Positions 1 to 5,688 of a DNA stretch of 11,497 nt are shown in pieces; within the stretch, counting starts at the first letter, position 1, and each line of letters begins with the position of its first letter. The notes under the pieces are model-generated. The model worked only from the letters and a program-made list of their open reading frames with translations. It made no database searches and was not told the origin of the DNA. Source of the stretch: Microcaldota archaeon (lineage in GTDB: Archaea > Micrarchaeota > Micrarchaeia > Micrarchaeales > Micrarchaeaceae); NCBI GenBank assembly GCA_021850375.1, contig JAJZLZ010000028.1, positions 1 to 11,497 on the forward strand, in the 5' to 3' direction. The translations under genes were made by a program, and so were the position numbers.

Positions 1-1
1 A

Positions 2-613
2 GGGCATTTCGTAAGCGCTGGGAGAAGGGATCTTAGCATAACGGTTATTGTTCATGACAACGGAGTATATGGGCTCACTAAAGGGCAGGCATCGCCCACG
101 TTGGCATACAATGAGCAGACCAAATCACTGCCCAGGCCAAACATCAACAATCCAATAAATCCAATAGTCTTAGCATTAGCTTCAGGATATAGCTTCGTGG
201 CTAGGAGCTTTGCATACAACGTTGCGCTTACAAACCAGATAATGAAAAAGGCAATAAGCCACAAAGGTGCAGCGTTTATTGACATACTTCAGCCATGCCC
301 GACATACAATAACATAAACACAAACGAATGGTACCGCAATAGGGTATATACACCGCAGATTGATTATCTTGTTGAAGACTTATCAGAGAAGCGTAAAAAG
401 ATATCTGCAGCAATCGATCTAGCAGAGCAGGAGAATGATAAGATTGCACTGGGCATATTCTATCAAAATGAGCTTGATTCCCCTTTTGAAGAGAGAATCA
501 CACAGGAGATAATAAATTATAAAGAGCGACCGCCATCATCGCAGGAGATTGATTATAAGGGATCTCCAATTACAGACATTGAAGATTTAATTAGCAAGGC
601 AAGAGTGATTTAA
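2..613 (+). CDS. 2-oxoacid:ferredoxin oxidoreductase, beta (TPP-binding) subunit, 5'-truncated by the window edge
   Basis: This is the C-terminal 203 residues of the thiamine-diphosphate subunit of a 2-oxoacid (pyruvate or 2-oxoglutarate type):ferredoxin oxidoreductase, which decarboxylates a 2-oxoacid to acyl-CoA and passes electrons to ferredoxin in the cytoplasm. The frame is open from base 2, so the start lies upstream; TTG or ATG codons inside (for example at 101) are not true starts. The visible part begins in the TPP/Mg region with GHFVSAGRRD, then the family signature DNGVYGLTKGQASPT (residues 19-33) and DILQPCPTYN (94-103), followed by the C-terminal tail with GIFYQ. The GDGD half of the TPP site must lie upstream, probably beside an alpha-subunit gene. 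The family is usually near 290 residues, so about one third is missing. Substrate cannot be decided here. The stop TAA (611-613) overlaps the stop of the opposite-strand gene. Confidence 0.93.
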   Translation, partial: GHFVSAGRRDLSITVIVHDNGVYGLTKGQASPTLAYNEQTKSLPRPNINNPINPIVLALASGYSFVARSFAYNVALTNQIMKKAISHKGAAFIDILQPCPTYNNINTNEWYRNRVYTPQIDYLVEDLSEKRKKISAAIDLAEQENDKIALGIFYQNELDSPFEERITQEIINYKERPPSSQEIDYKGSPITDIEDLISKARVI

Positions 614-813
614 GACCCTCCAGAACCGCATGAGCAATAGCCATTCTCATCTATCCTGCTTTTGCATATTGGGCAGGAATGCTTATCTGAATATTTTACC
701 TCATGGTATTTCTTTTTATACATCTCTAAATGAGCATCGCCGCTGCGGTATTTTAAACGTGATTTTTTGACAGTAGGTTTCATATGCATCTGTTTTTTAT
801 CTATCTTAGCCAT
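610..813 (-). CDS. small basic protein with C-terminal zinc ribbon-like CxxC/CxC motif
   Basis: A 67-residue hypothetical protein (ATG at 811-813). The N-terminal two thirds is strongly basic (MAKIDKKQM, KPTVKKSRLKYR). The end holds four cysteines as CPIC-x9-CSC (residues 47, 50, 60, 62), a plausible single zinc site, and then a Gly/Ser tail. Basic charge plus a zinc knuckle suggests nucleic-acid or ribosome binding, but no family is recognised. An alternative GTG start at 835-837 adds 8 residues, overlaps the upstream gene's stop by 7 nt and has a purine-rich GGGGGAG run about 11 nt before it, so it cannot be excluded. The gene follows the two-TM gene on the same strand and is probably co-transcribed with it. 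Its stop (610-612) interlocks with the oxidoreductase stop in a shared TTAA. Confidence 0.65.
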   Translation of the reverse strand: MAKIDKKQMHMKPTVKKSRLKYRSGDAHLEMYKKKYHEVKYSDKHSCPICKSRIDENGYCSCGSGGS

Positions 814-830
814 ATATATCGCCAAGTTAT

Positions 831-1211
831 CTAGCACAAATCAAATTTCTCCCCCATCTCTAGGCTCTTTTCTATTTGCTTGCGAAGCCTTTTGCGCGCC
901 TCTTTATTTTCCTCAATTTCGGCTGCCTTTGCAAGCCTAAAAGAGTATAGGGAGGATAACAACAATAGTGATGATGCGCAGAGCATAGATACTGAAAAAT
1001 TGCCTTCCGTATGGATAGCCCTCTCTTCAATAGACGCTAAAGTGCGCGGTATTTTGCTAACGCTATTTGCCTGCTGGGACTTTATCGAATTATCGTATTT
1101 TATATCGGAGCGAATCATGTTTGACACACCCACAGTGGCAATTATCACCGCCGCAGTCGCAGTAATTGTCCCAAGCGTCTTATCTACATTTCCCTTATTT
1201 GTCTTTTCCAT
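831..1211 (-). CDS. hypothetical membrane protein with two transmembrane helices and charged C-terminal helix
   Basis: A 126-residue protein of unknown function. I chose the ATG at 1209-1211 over an upstream TTG (1229) because it lies about 50 nt downstream of a good TATA box. Two hydrophobic segments are visible: residues 13-33 (TITATAAVIIATVGV) and 72-91 (SVSMLCASSLLLLSSLYSF). They are separated by a polar loop of about 38 residues. The tail (92-121) is a highly charged predicted helix rich in Lys, Arg and Glu. The likely topology places both termini in the cytoplasm and the loop outside. The opposite strand is also open over much of this region, but this strand gives a more protein-like pattern, has a promoter and is directly followed by the zinc-ribbon gene. 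No homologous family is recognised. Confidence 0.6.
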   Translation of the reverse strand: MEKTNKGNVDKTLGTITATAAVIIATVGVSNMIRSDIKYDNSIKSQQANSVSKIPRTLASIEERAIHTEGNFSVSMLCASSLLLLSSLYSFRLAKAAEIEENKEARKRLRKQIEKSLEMGEKFDLC

Positions 1212-1262
1212 TATTATCACATGCAACAAACTATCTTATCTAACTCACTCTATATGCAAAGT

Positions 1263-1270
1263 TATATAAA
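1263..1270 (-). promoter_or_regulatory. TATA box for the two-TM / zinc-ribbon gene pair
   Basis: Read on the minus strand this is TTTATATA, a near-consensus archaeal TATA box. Transcription would start about 25 nt further on (near 1240), leaving a leader of about 30 nt before the ATG at 1211. The box is nearly palindromic, so direction rests on the gene downstream. Confidence 0.55.
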
Positions 1271-1360
1271 TACCTTGCCTTCATATACGGCAATATTTCG
1301 CAATTTCAGCCAAATCGTATGAATAGGTATTTATAGGAGTAGAGACATAAGATAGAAGTG

Positions 1361-1371
1361 TTAAGTATTTA
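1361..1371 (+). promoter_or_regulatory. probable TATA box of the tRNA-Leu gene
   Basis: TTAAGTATTTA is centred about 32 nt upstream of the mature tRNA 5' end, which fits an archaeal tRNA promoter with a short 5' leader removed by RNase P. A second AT-rich candidate, TATTTATA at 1328-1335, would give a leader of about 40 nt. The sequence does not decide between them. Confidence 0.4.
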
Positions 1372-1398
1372 GTTTGTTCCACCAGAAAATAAGAGTGT

Positions 1399-1496
1399 GC
1401 AGGGATGGCGGAGCACGGTCAAACGCGGCGGACTCAAGATCCGTTGGCTTAGGTCTACGGGAGTTCAAAAAACATGAACAAATCTCCCTCCCTGCA
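1399..1496 (+). tRNA. tRNA-Leu(CAA), interrupted in the T-loop
   Basis: All arms of a type II leucine tRNA are present. The acceptor GCAGGGA (1399-1405) pairs perfectly with TCCCTGC (1489-1495), with discriminator A at 1496. The D stem is GCG/CGC with GG in the loop. The anticodon stem closes loop CTCAAGA, giving anticodon CAA (1435-1437). The long variable arm GGC-TTAG-GTC (1446-1455) is typical of Leu. The T stem is GGGAG (1459-1463)/CTCCC (1484-1488). The T-loop is 20 nt instead of 7; removing 13 nt restores a perfect TTCAAAT loop and an 85-nt tRNA. No CCA is encoded, so the 3' end needs RNase Z and the CCA-adding enzyme. The next gene starts 19 nt downstream and may share the transcript. 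The tRNA call is secure; the intron is inferred from length and pairing. Confidence 0.92.
1468..1480 (+). other. putative 13-nt intron in the T-loop of tRNA-Leu(CAA)
   Basis: These are the extra bases that break the T-loop. Because A-runs flank the site, excision of 1467-1479 through 1470-1482 gives the same mature sequence. GTTC (1463-1466) can pair with GAAC (1476-1479), enclosing a 9-nt loop and leaving a bulge before the T stem. This is a relaxed form of the bulge-helix-bulge recognised by archaeal tRNA splicing endonuclease, not the strict 3-4-3 motif. An ATG inside the intron (1474) is in frame with the downstream gene, but using it would run the reading frame through the tRNA, so it is not a credible start. 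Confidence 0.7.
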
Positions 1497-1515
1497 TAAA
1501 TGTATAGGCGATCGC

Positions 1516-2199
1516 ATGACCCAGAAAAATAAAAAGATAAACAATCCATCAAAGACATCAAAGAGGCCAAGCAAGCCAAAGGCCAGAGATTCTAAAATGT
1601 TTGAGATACCAAACTACGCACAAACCGAGGAGTTCACAAGCTCGGCAGCATGCGCAATGATGGCATTAAAGTACTTAAACGGGAACATGAAGCTAAAAAA
1701 AGAGCTGGAGTTTCAGATATGGCAGGAGGCTGTCAACGGTAGCGTCTGGCAGGGCTCACGCTATGGCATAGCATACGCCTTAGCTAAAAGAGGGGCAAAA
1801 CCGCAGATAATTAGCAACGTCAAGGATGAGGGATATGAGAAAAGGCTGGCGGTTTATGAAGGCATAAACCTAGAAACGCTCTCCGCATCATTCAACGAGG
1901 TCAGGGAGAAGACTAGGACAATGAAAATAAAGGAAGAGCATGGAGTAACAACTCTAAATATAATCAAAAAGCACATCAACAGCAACAGGATACCGATAGT
2001 TCTGGTGAATGCTAAGATATTAAACCCCTATTTGGAATCTGGACCGCACTGGGTGGTCGTAAAGGGATATGACAAAGACACATTTTATATAAACGACCCG
2101 TATTCAGACAGCACTATAGCAATGGAGCCGCACATCTTCAAGGACGCTTTGGGATTCGAGAACGAATACCACATGATAAGTGTAAGCACGCGGAAATAG
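1516..2199 (+). CDS. C39-like papain-fold protein (DUF3335-type), probable Ser in place of catalytic Cys
   Basis: A 227-residue cytoplasmic protein with a basic, low-complexity N-terminus (1-27) and a papain-like domain from about residue 28. The layout follows the peptidase C39-like/DUF3335 pattern as I remember it: EEFTSSAACAMMAL (38-51), where the family usually reads FTCGPA; then ELEFQIWQEA (63-72) and a Gly-Ile-Ala-Tyr-Ala-Leu helix with KRGAKP (91-96); then GPHWVVVKGYD (176-186) with the expected catalytic His178, and INDPY (192-196) with Asp194. By this alignment the nucleophile position is Ser42 and the only nearby Cys is four residues on (Cys46). The protein may therefore be a non-peptidase or use unusual chemistry. 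ATG 1516 is chosen because the in-frame ATG at 1474 lies inside tRNA-Leu; Met28 is a further alternative. No secretion signal or membrane segment is seen. Fold assignment is fairly sure, substrate unknown. Confidence 0.82.
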   Translation: MTQKNKKINNPSKTSKRPSKPKARDSKMFEIPNYAQTEEFTSSAACAMMALKYLNGNMKLKKELEFQIWQEAVNGSVWQGSRYGIAYALAKRGAKPQIISNVKDEGYEKRLAVYEGINLETLSASFNEVREKTRTMKIKEEHGVTTLNIIKKHINSNRIPIVLVNAKILNPYLESGPHWVVVKGYDKDTFYINDPYSDSTIAMEPHIFKDALGFENEYHMISVSTRK

Positions 2200-2203
2200 A
2201 GTC

Positions 2204-2227
2204 ATTTGTATTCTTAATTTTATTTTA
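2204..2227 (+). terminator. T-rich terminator after the C39-like gene
   Basis: A T-rich run on the plus strand (ATTTGTATTCTTAATTTTA and following) starts 5 nt after the stop codon, in the 51-nt gap between convergent genes. Archaeal RNA polymerase commonly terminates on such U-rich tracts without a hairpin. Confidence 0.4.
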
Positions 2228-2250
2228 GGCATATGTCTGCGCTGTTCATA

Positions 2251-3471
2251 TTATAAATTGGACAGTATCTCAACATAGCGCTTCATCATGCTCTTAACGC
2301 TAAATCTATCTGCCATCTTCTTAGATGCGGCTATTGCCACCCTTCTAAGTCTTAAATTGAGCGCAATCTCATTTATTCTAGAGGCCAATTCATTCGCATC
2401 CCCTGTTTTAAAGGATATCAAACTGGTACCATCATCCATGGAATAATCACTTGTATATGCGCTTTGGGAGATTATGACAGGAAGGGAATGATTAAACGCC
2501 TCGATCAGCGTGAGGCTGGTGCCCTCCCATTTGGATGCGAGCACATAGACATCGCATAGCTCATATATGTAATCCACCTCGCTCTCTCCTACCGGACCTG
2601 CAAATATTATCCTATTATCTCCCTTCGCCATGCGCTCGTAGTCTCTTTTAGAGGGTCCATCGCCCACTATCAATAGGCGCATGTTATCTGAGCTAATTGA
2701 TCTAAATGCCTCTATTATTGTGCTTACGCTCTTTTGCCGCTCAAAGAGCCTCCCGATATATAATACAACAAAATCGCCCTTTGATATGCCAAATTTGGAT
2801 CTATACGCCAAAAGTTTTGACTTGCCAATCTGCATTGAGGATTTAACGCTATTTGGTATATATGCGACTTTTTGGGTAAATTTGCTGATCTCCTTTAGCT
2901 GGTTCACATTCAGCGCTATGCACATATCAAAGGAGTTGAAGAACTTACGCTTAATCGAGTCTACATTTATGCCAAATATCCCTGTGCCAAATGTTAGGGG
3001 TATGCCCTCCTTTGAGAAGTAACCTTTTATGTTTGTTGATACGCTGCCATGGTCTATGTAGATAGACTTGAATTCTATCCCATGGGAGCGCAGATAATTT
3101 ATCAGCGTAATGTCTTGTATCGCATTTGCCACTACAATATCCGGCTTTATCATCTTTAGCTGCTCTAATATATCATTTAGCTCCATCCTCAATTGTACCA
3201 TGTTTCTAACAACAATAAAGTTGTATAGCGCGCGCACGGGCTGAAGCTCACTCACTGCGCTTTTGCGCGCAGAATCATTTAGCATCCTGCCTCTCTTTAG
3301 AAGAATCATGTTTTTTGATTTCTTAAAGTACGCAGTCTCATAGCCCAAATAGTAGGTGTTGAACTTGCCCGACAGATCGTCAAATAGCATTTTTGCCACC
3401 TTATTCTGTCCGCCTATATTGTTCATGTGCGATCCTAGGTCCAATATAAGGATTGTCTTATTTTTTGCCAT
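2251..3471 (-). CDS. glycosyltransferase family 4 (GT-B fold)
   Basis: A 406-residue retaining GT-B glycosyltransferase that moves a sugar from a nucleotide donor to an unknown acceptor, probably a lipid-linked or surface glycan. The N-terminal acceptor domain opens with TILILDLGSHMNNIGGQNKVAKML, shown here only as TILILDLGSHMNNIGGQNK (6-24), the Gly-rich first loop. The C-terminal GT4 domain has VVLYIGRLFERQK (235-247), with the Arg and Lys that contact the donor phosphates, LLIVGDGP (266-273), and the signature E-x7-E as WEGTSLTLIE (315-324; Glu316 and Glu324). No transmembrane segment is visible, so membrane association would be peripheral. The gene starts 14 nt after the stop of the sulfatase-like gene on the same strand, so the two are almost surely one transcript. 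It is convergent with the C39-like gene. The family is certain, the specificity unknown. Confidence 0.93.
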   Translation of the reverse strand: MAKNKTILILDLGSHMNNIGGQNKVAKMLFDDLSGKFNTYYLGYETAYFKKSKNMILLKRGRMLNDSARKSAVSELQPVRALYNFIVVRNMVQLRMELNDILEQLKMIKPDIVVANAIQDITLINYLRSHGIEFKSIYIDHGSVSTNIKGYFSKEGIPLTFGTGIFGINVDSIKRKFFNSFDMCIALNVNQLKEISKFTQKVAYIPNSVKSSMQIGKSKLLAYRSKFGISKGDFVVLYIGRLFERQKSVSTIIEAFRSISSDNMRLLIVGDGPSKRDYERMAKGDNRIIFAGPVGESEVDYIYELCDVYVLASKWEGTSLTLIEAFNHSLPVIISQSAYTSDYSMDDGTSLISFKTGDANELASRINEIALNLRLRRVAIAASKKMADRFSVKSMMKRYVEILSNL

Positions 3472-3485
3472 ATGACCAACACATA

Positions 3486-4736
3486 TTAATCAAAGACCCT
3501 TCTCTTATACTTATCGAATTTTCTTACCAGTCTAGGATCTATGCCCTTTACGCTAGATATGTTTGCAGGTATGCTAAACGCCTCCGAATATACGCGCCTT
3601 GTGCAGAGCTTTTTCGGCGAATCTTTAATACCAAAAGCGGCAGAGTTTACAAATTCCCGAATATTCACCAAGGATTGGTAGTTATTATTATCTATCTTAA
3701 AGTCCTTTGGAACATGTATCGCCAAGGGCACCTTTACAACCTCATCAGATATGACAGTTCCATGCCCTATAAAATTGTGCTCCCCAAACTCCTGGCCGTG
3801 ATCTGAAGTTAATATTATTATCTGGTTCTCGCCAAAGCGCTCGATTAGATCACGCATTATCTGGGAGGCATATTTTAAGGCGCGATATGATGCGGCGTTA
3901 TATATCTCCTTCCATTTTTTAACTCTTGATTCATCGACTCTATTTTTCAAAAACGGCGTAGCCCAGTTCATGTCATTCCCGCGGCCGCCAATGTATGGAT
4001 CGTGAGCCTCCATTAAATTTAAGAACAAGAAGAATGGCTCTTTTAGCTCCATTTTGCCCACCTTCTTAACGATTCGCCTCCCTCCCTTTTCTATCGGCCA
4101 TTTATCAATGAACTTAGCCTTCGCCTTCTTCGCAACGGCCATAGGGCTTAAAAGCGCGGCGCTTGAGGCAAGATCCAAAAATAGCCTAGGGTCCTCCTTT
4201 ATTATCGCACTTGCCAGCTTCATTATGTCATTCCCGTAGGTGTCACGATATTTGGACACGCGCGGCTTTAGCTCCTTTGATATCTCCAAAACACTGCCAT
4301 ACACATCTGTGAAATACGATTCCTCCTCGTATTTATCAAAGCCCGAAAATCCGTAAATTGGACCTATATATGGATTTGCGGATATTGCATATGTGAAATA
4401 TTTTTTGCGCTTTAAATCATCGACAATTGTCGGCATTCGCAGGCGTATTCGGTCTATGTCTAGTGACTTTATCTGCGATGTCTCATGGCAGTTATGATCC
4501 GACTGGTATAGCCCGGTAAATAGTGACGCATGGGAGGGGAGAGTCCATGAACCAGGAGCTATGCAGTTATCAAAGAAATGCATGCCAATGCCATCTAGCA
4601 GATTGGGATGGCGCTGAGTTATCCTATTAAACGCGTCTTGGCGCAGGGTGTCTAGAACTATTATTGTGACGTTTAGTCTCTTGGGCAGAAAAACACCTTT
4701 TGTCATATCGAACTCAAAGGCTATAAAGGGTATCAT
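3486..4736 (-). CDS. sulfatase / alkaline phosphatase superfamily hydrolase with Thr nucleophile
   Basis: A 416-residue metal-dependent hydrolase. Visible metal and catalytic elements: NVTIIVLDTLRQD (22-34; Asp29), GSWTLPSHASLFTG (62-75; Thr65 at the nucleophile position), LNLMEAHDPY (239-248; His245), LTSDHGQEFGEH (309-320; Asp312, His313) and GHGT (324-327; His325). True sulfatases carry Cys or Ser in C/S-x-P-x-R, which is converted to formylglycine; here the position is Thr in TLPSH. That is known in phosphodiester- and phosphonate-cleaving members and in LTA-synthase-like enzymes, so a phospho-ester substrate is at least as likely as a sulfate ester. No signal peptide or TM segment is present. 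ATG 4736 is used; ATG 4706 (MTKGVF) is an equally good start that still precedes the first strand. It is first in a two-gene unit with the glycosyltransferase, which suggests work on a glycan or glycolipid. Confidence 0.88.
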   Translation of the reverse strand: MIPFIAFEFDMTKGVFLPKRLNVTIIVLDTLRQDAFNRITQRHPNLLDGIGMHFFDNCIAPGSWTLPSHASLFTGLYQSDHNCHETSQIKSLDIDRIRLRMPTIVDDLKRKKYFTYAISANPYIGPIYGFSGFDKYEEESYFTDVYGSVLEISKELKPRVSKYRDTYGNDIMKLASAIIKEDPRLFLDLASSAALLSPMAVAKKAKAKFIDKWPIEKGGRRIVKKVGKMELKEPFFLFLNLMEAHDPYIGGRGNDMNWATPFLKNRVDESRVKKWKEIYNAASYRALKYASQIMRDLIERFGENQIIILTSDHGQEFGEHNFIGHGTVISDEVVKVPLAIHVPKDFKIDNNNYQSLVNIREFVNSAAFGIKDSPKKLCTRRVYSEAFSIPANISSVKGIDPRLVRKFDKYKRRVFD

Positions 4737-4783
4737 TCAAGGCAAATACACAAATTTCCAACGTAGCAGTATTTAGCATTAAC

Positions 4784-4793
4784 TTGATAAAAG
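4784..4793 (+). promoter_or_regulatory. possible TATA box of the PRODH-like/GGGPS/rnz cluster
   Basis: TTGATAAAAG lies about 24 nt upstream of the TTG start at 4813, the spacing expected for a leaderless archaeal transcript. It sits in the 76-nt divergent gap shared with the sulfatase gene. It is a weak match, so this is tentative. Confidence 0.33.
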
Positions 4794-4812
4794 CATTAGA
4801 CGAATTTAGATT

Positions 4813-5688
4813 TTGAGTGGTGGATTGGAGGATAAGAGCAGCATATTAAAAGGCATCGCATACAGCCTTTCAAAGAGATACATAGCCGGCGCGAGCACTG
4901 CCGCCATGCTAAAGGTCGTCGGAAAGATAAACGAGGACTTGAAGGCTAAAACAACAGTCACCTTTCTAAACAACCATGTCAACGATTTGGTGAAGGCGCG
5001 CTATAATGCAAATACCTACATGCAAACCGCAAAGCAGCTATCGCGCCTTGGACTTAGAGCGGATGTATCCCTTAGGCCCTCGCAGATAGGCAGCACCATA
5101 AGCAATGGGCTGTTTAAGAAGAACGCAAATGCACTGCTATCATGCATGGAAGATGGCTCTAGGCTTTGGATAGAGTGCGAAAACAGTACGGGAAACAACG
5201 GCACGCTCTATTCGCTTAGAAGAATAGGAGAGGACTATAGCAAATTGGGCGTGGAACTCAATGTTGATGATTCGCTAGAATACATATCACACAAGCTTCC
5301 GGAAGATGTTGCAATAAAGCTGTTTTATCACAAAAACAGCGCAGATAAGGCTCATAGTGAGGCATACATAAAGGTAATAGACAAGATAGCATCAACTAGC
5401 AGGCCTACAATGGTATCTAGCAGGGACCTCAAATGGCTAGGCCGCATATCAAGGGCTAAAAAGGCCTACAAAAGGAATTTAACCTTTGAGATGCCATTAG
5501 GATACAATAATAAGCTTATGGGATTGATAAAAGATTCCAGATACGCTAGCATATACGTGCCGTATGGAAAGGACTGGGTGCCGTATGTGCTAAACAGGAT
5601 AGCGGAAGGCAGGGTTAAGAGGATTGCTGAGAGAGTTTTAAAGAATGGCAATGGCGCATCGGATGGCAACAAAAAGAAAGGAAAATAA
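4813..5688 (+). CDS. diverged proline dehydrogenase-family protein
   Basis: A 291-residue protein, close to the usual length of monofunctional proline dehydrogenase (FAD-dependent TIM barrel, proline to pyrroline-5-carboxylate). Evidence is the pattern of landmarks: KRYIAGASTAAML (21-33) near the start, FLNNHVNDL (51-59) where the family has a LGE-like strand, DVSLRPSQIG (84-93) for the VSVKLSQLG strand, LWIECENS (118-125) for IDMEDS, and the strong C-terminal IYVPYGKDWVPYVLNRIAE (247-265) for YVPYG-W-pY-RR-E. Several residues that bind substrate or FAD in known enzymes appear changed: Lys to Arg88, Asp to Glu121, and the Arg pair to Asn-Arg (261-262). Canonical activity is therefore doubtful. 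TTG 4813 is the first possible start after an in-frame stop (4807-4809); TTG 4825 is an alternative. Its 3' end overlaps the next gene by up to 44 nt. Fold fairly likely, function open. Confidence 0.72.
   Translation: MSGGLEDKSSILKGIAYSLSKRYIAGASTAAMLKVVGKINEDLKAKTTVTFLNNHVNDLVKARYNANTYMQTAKQLSRLGLRADVSLRPSQIGSTISNGLFKKNANALLSCMEDGSRLWIECENSTGNNGTLYSLRRIGEDYSKLGVELNVDDSLEYISHKLPEDVAIKLFYHKNSADKAHSEAYIKVIDKIASTSRPTMVSSRDLKWLGRISRAKKAYKRNLTFEMPLGYNNKLMGLIKDSRYASIYVPYGKDWVPYVLNRIAEGRVKRIAERVLKNGNGASDGNKKKGK

Noticed and set aside
968..995. GTGATGA followed by CTGA, resembling C and D boxes of a guide sRNA.
   Set aside because: No credible C'/D' pair or terminal stem, and it lies within a coding region; such short motifs occur by chance.
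880..1269. Plus-strand open frame of 129 codons opposite the two-TM gene.
   Set aside because: Its composition mirrors the complementary strand, it has no family signal, and the minus strand has a TATA box, two well-formed TM segments and a following gene.
1474..1515. An upstream in-frame ATG that would extend the C39-like protein by 14 residues.
   Set aside because: It lies inside the tRNA-Leu T-loop, and the frame would cross the tRNA 3' half; ATG 1516 leaves the tRNA intact and still precedes the whole domain.
3453..3806. Plus-strand frame of 117 codons across the glycosyltransferase/sulfatase junction.
   Set aside because: Entirely opposite two well-supported genes; no family features.
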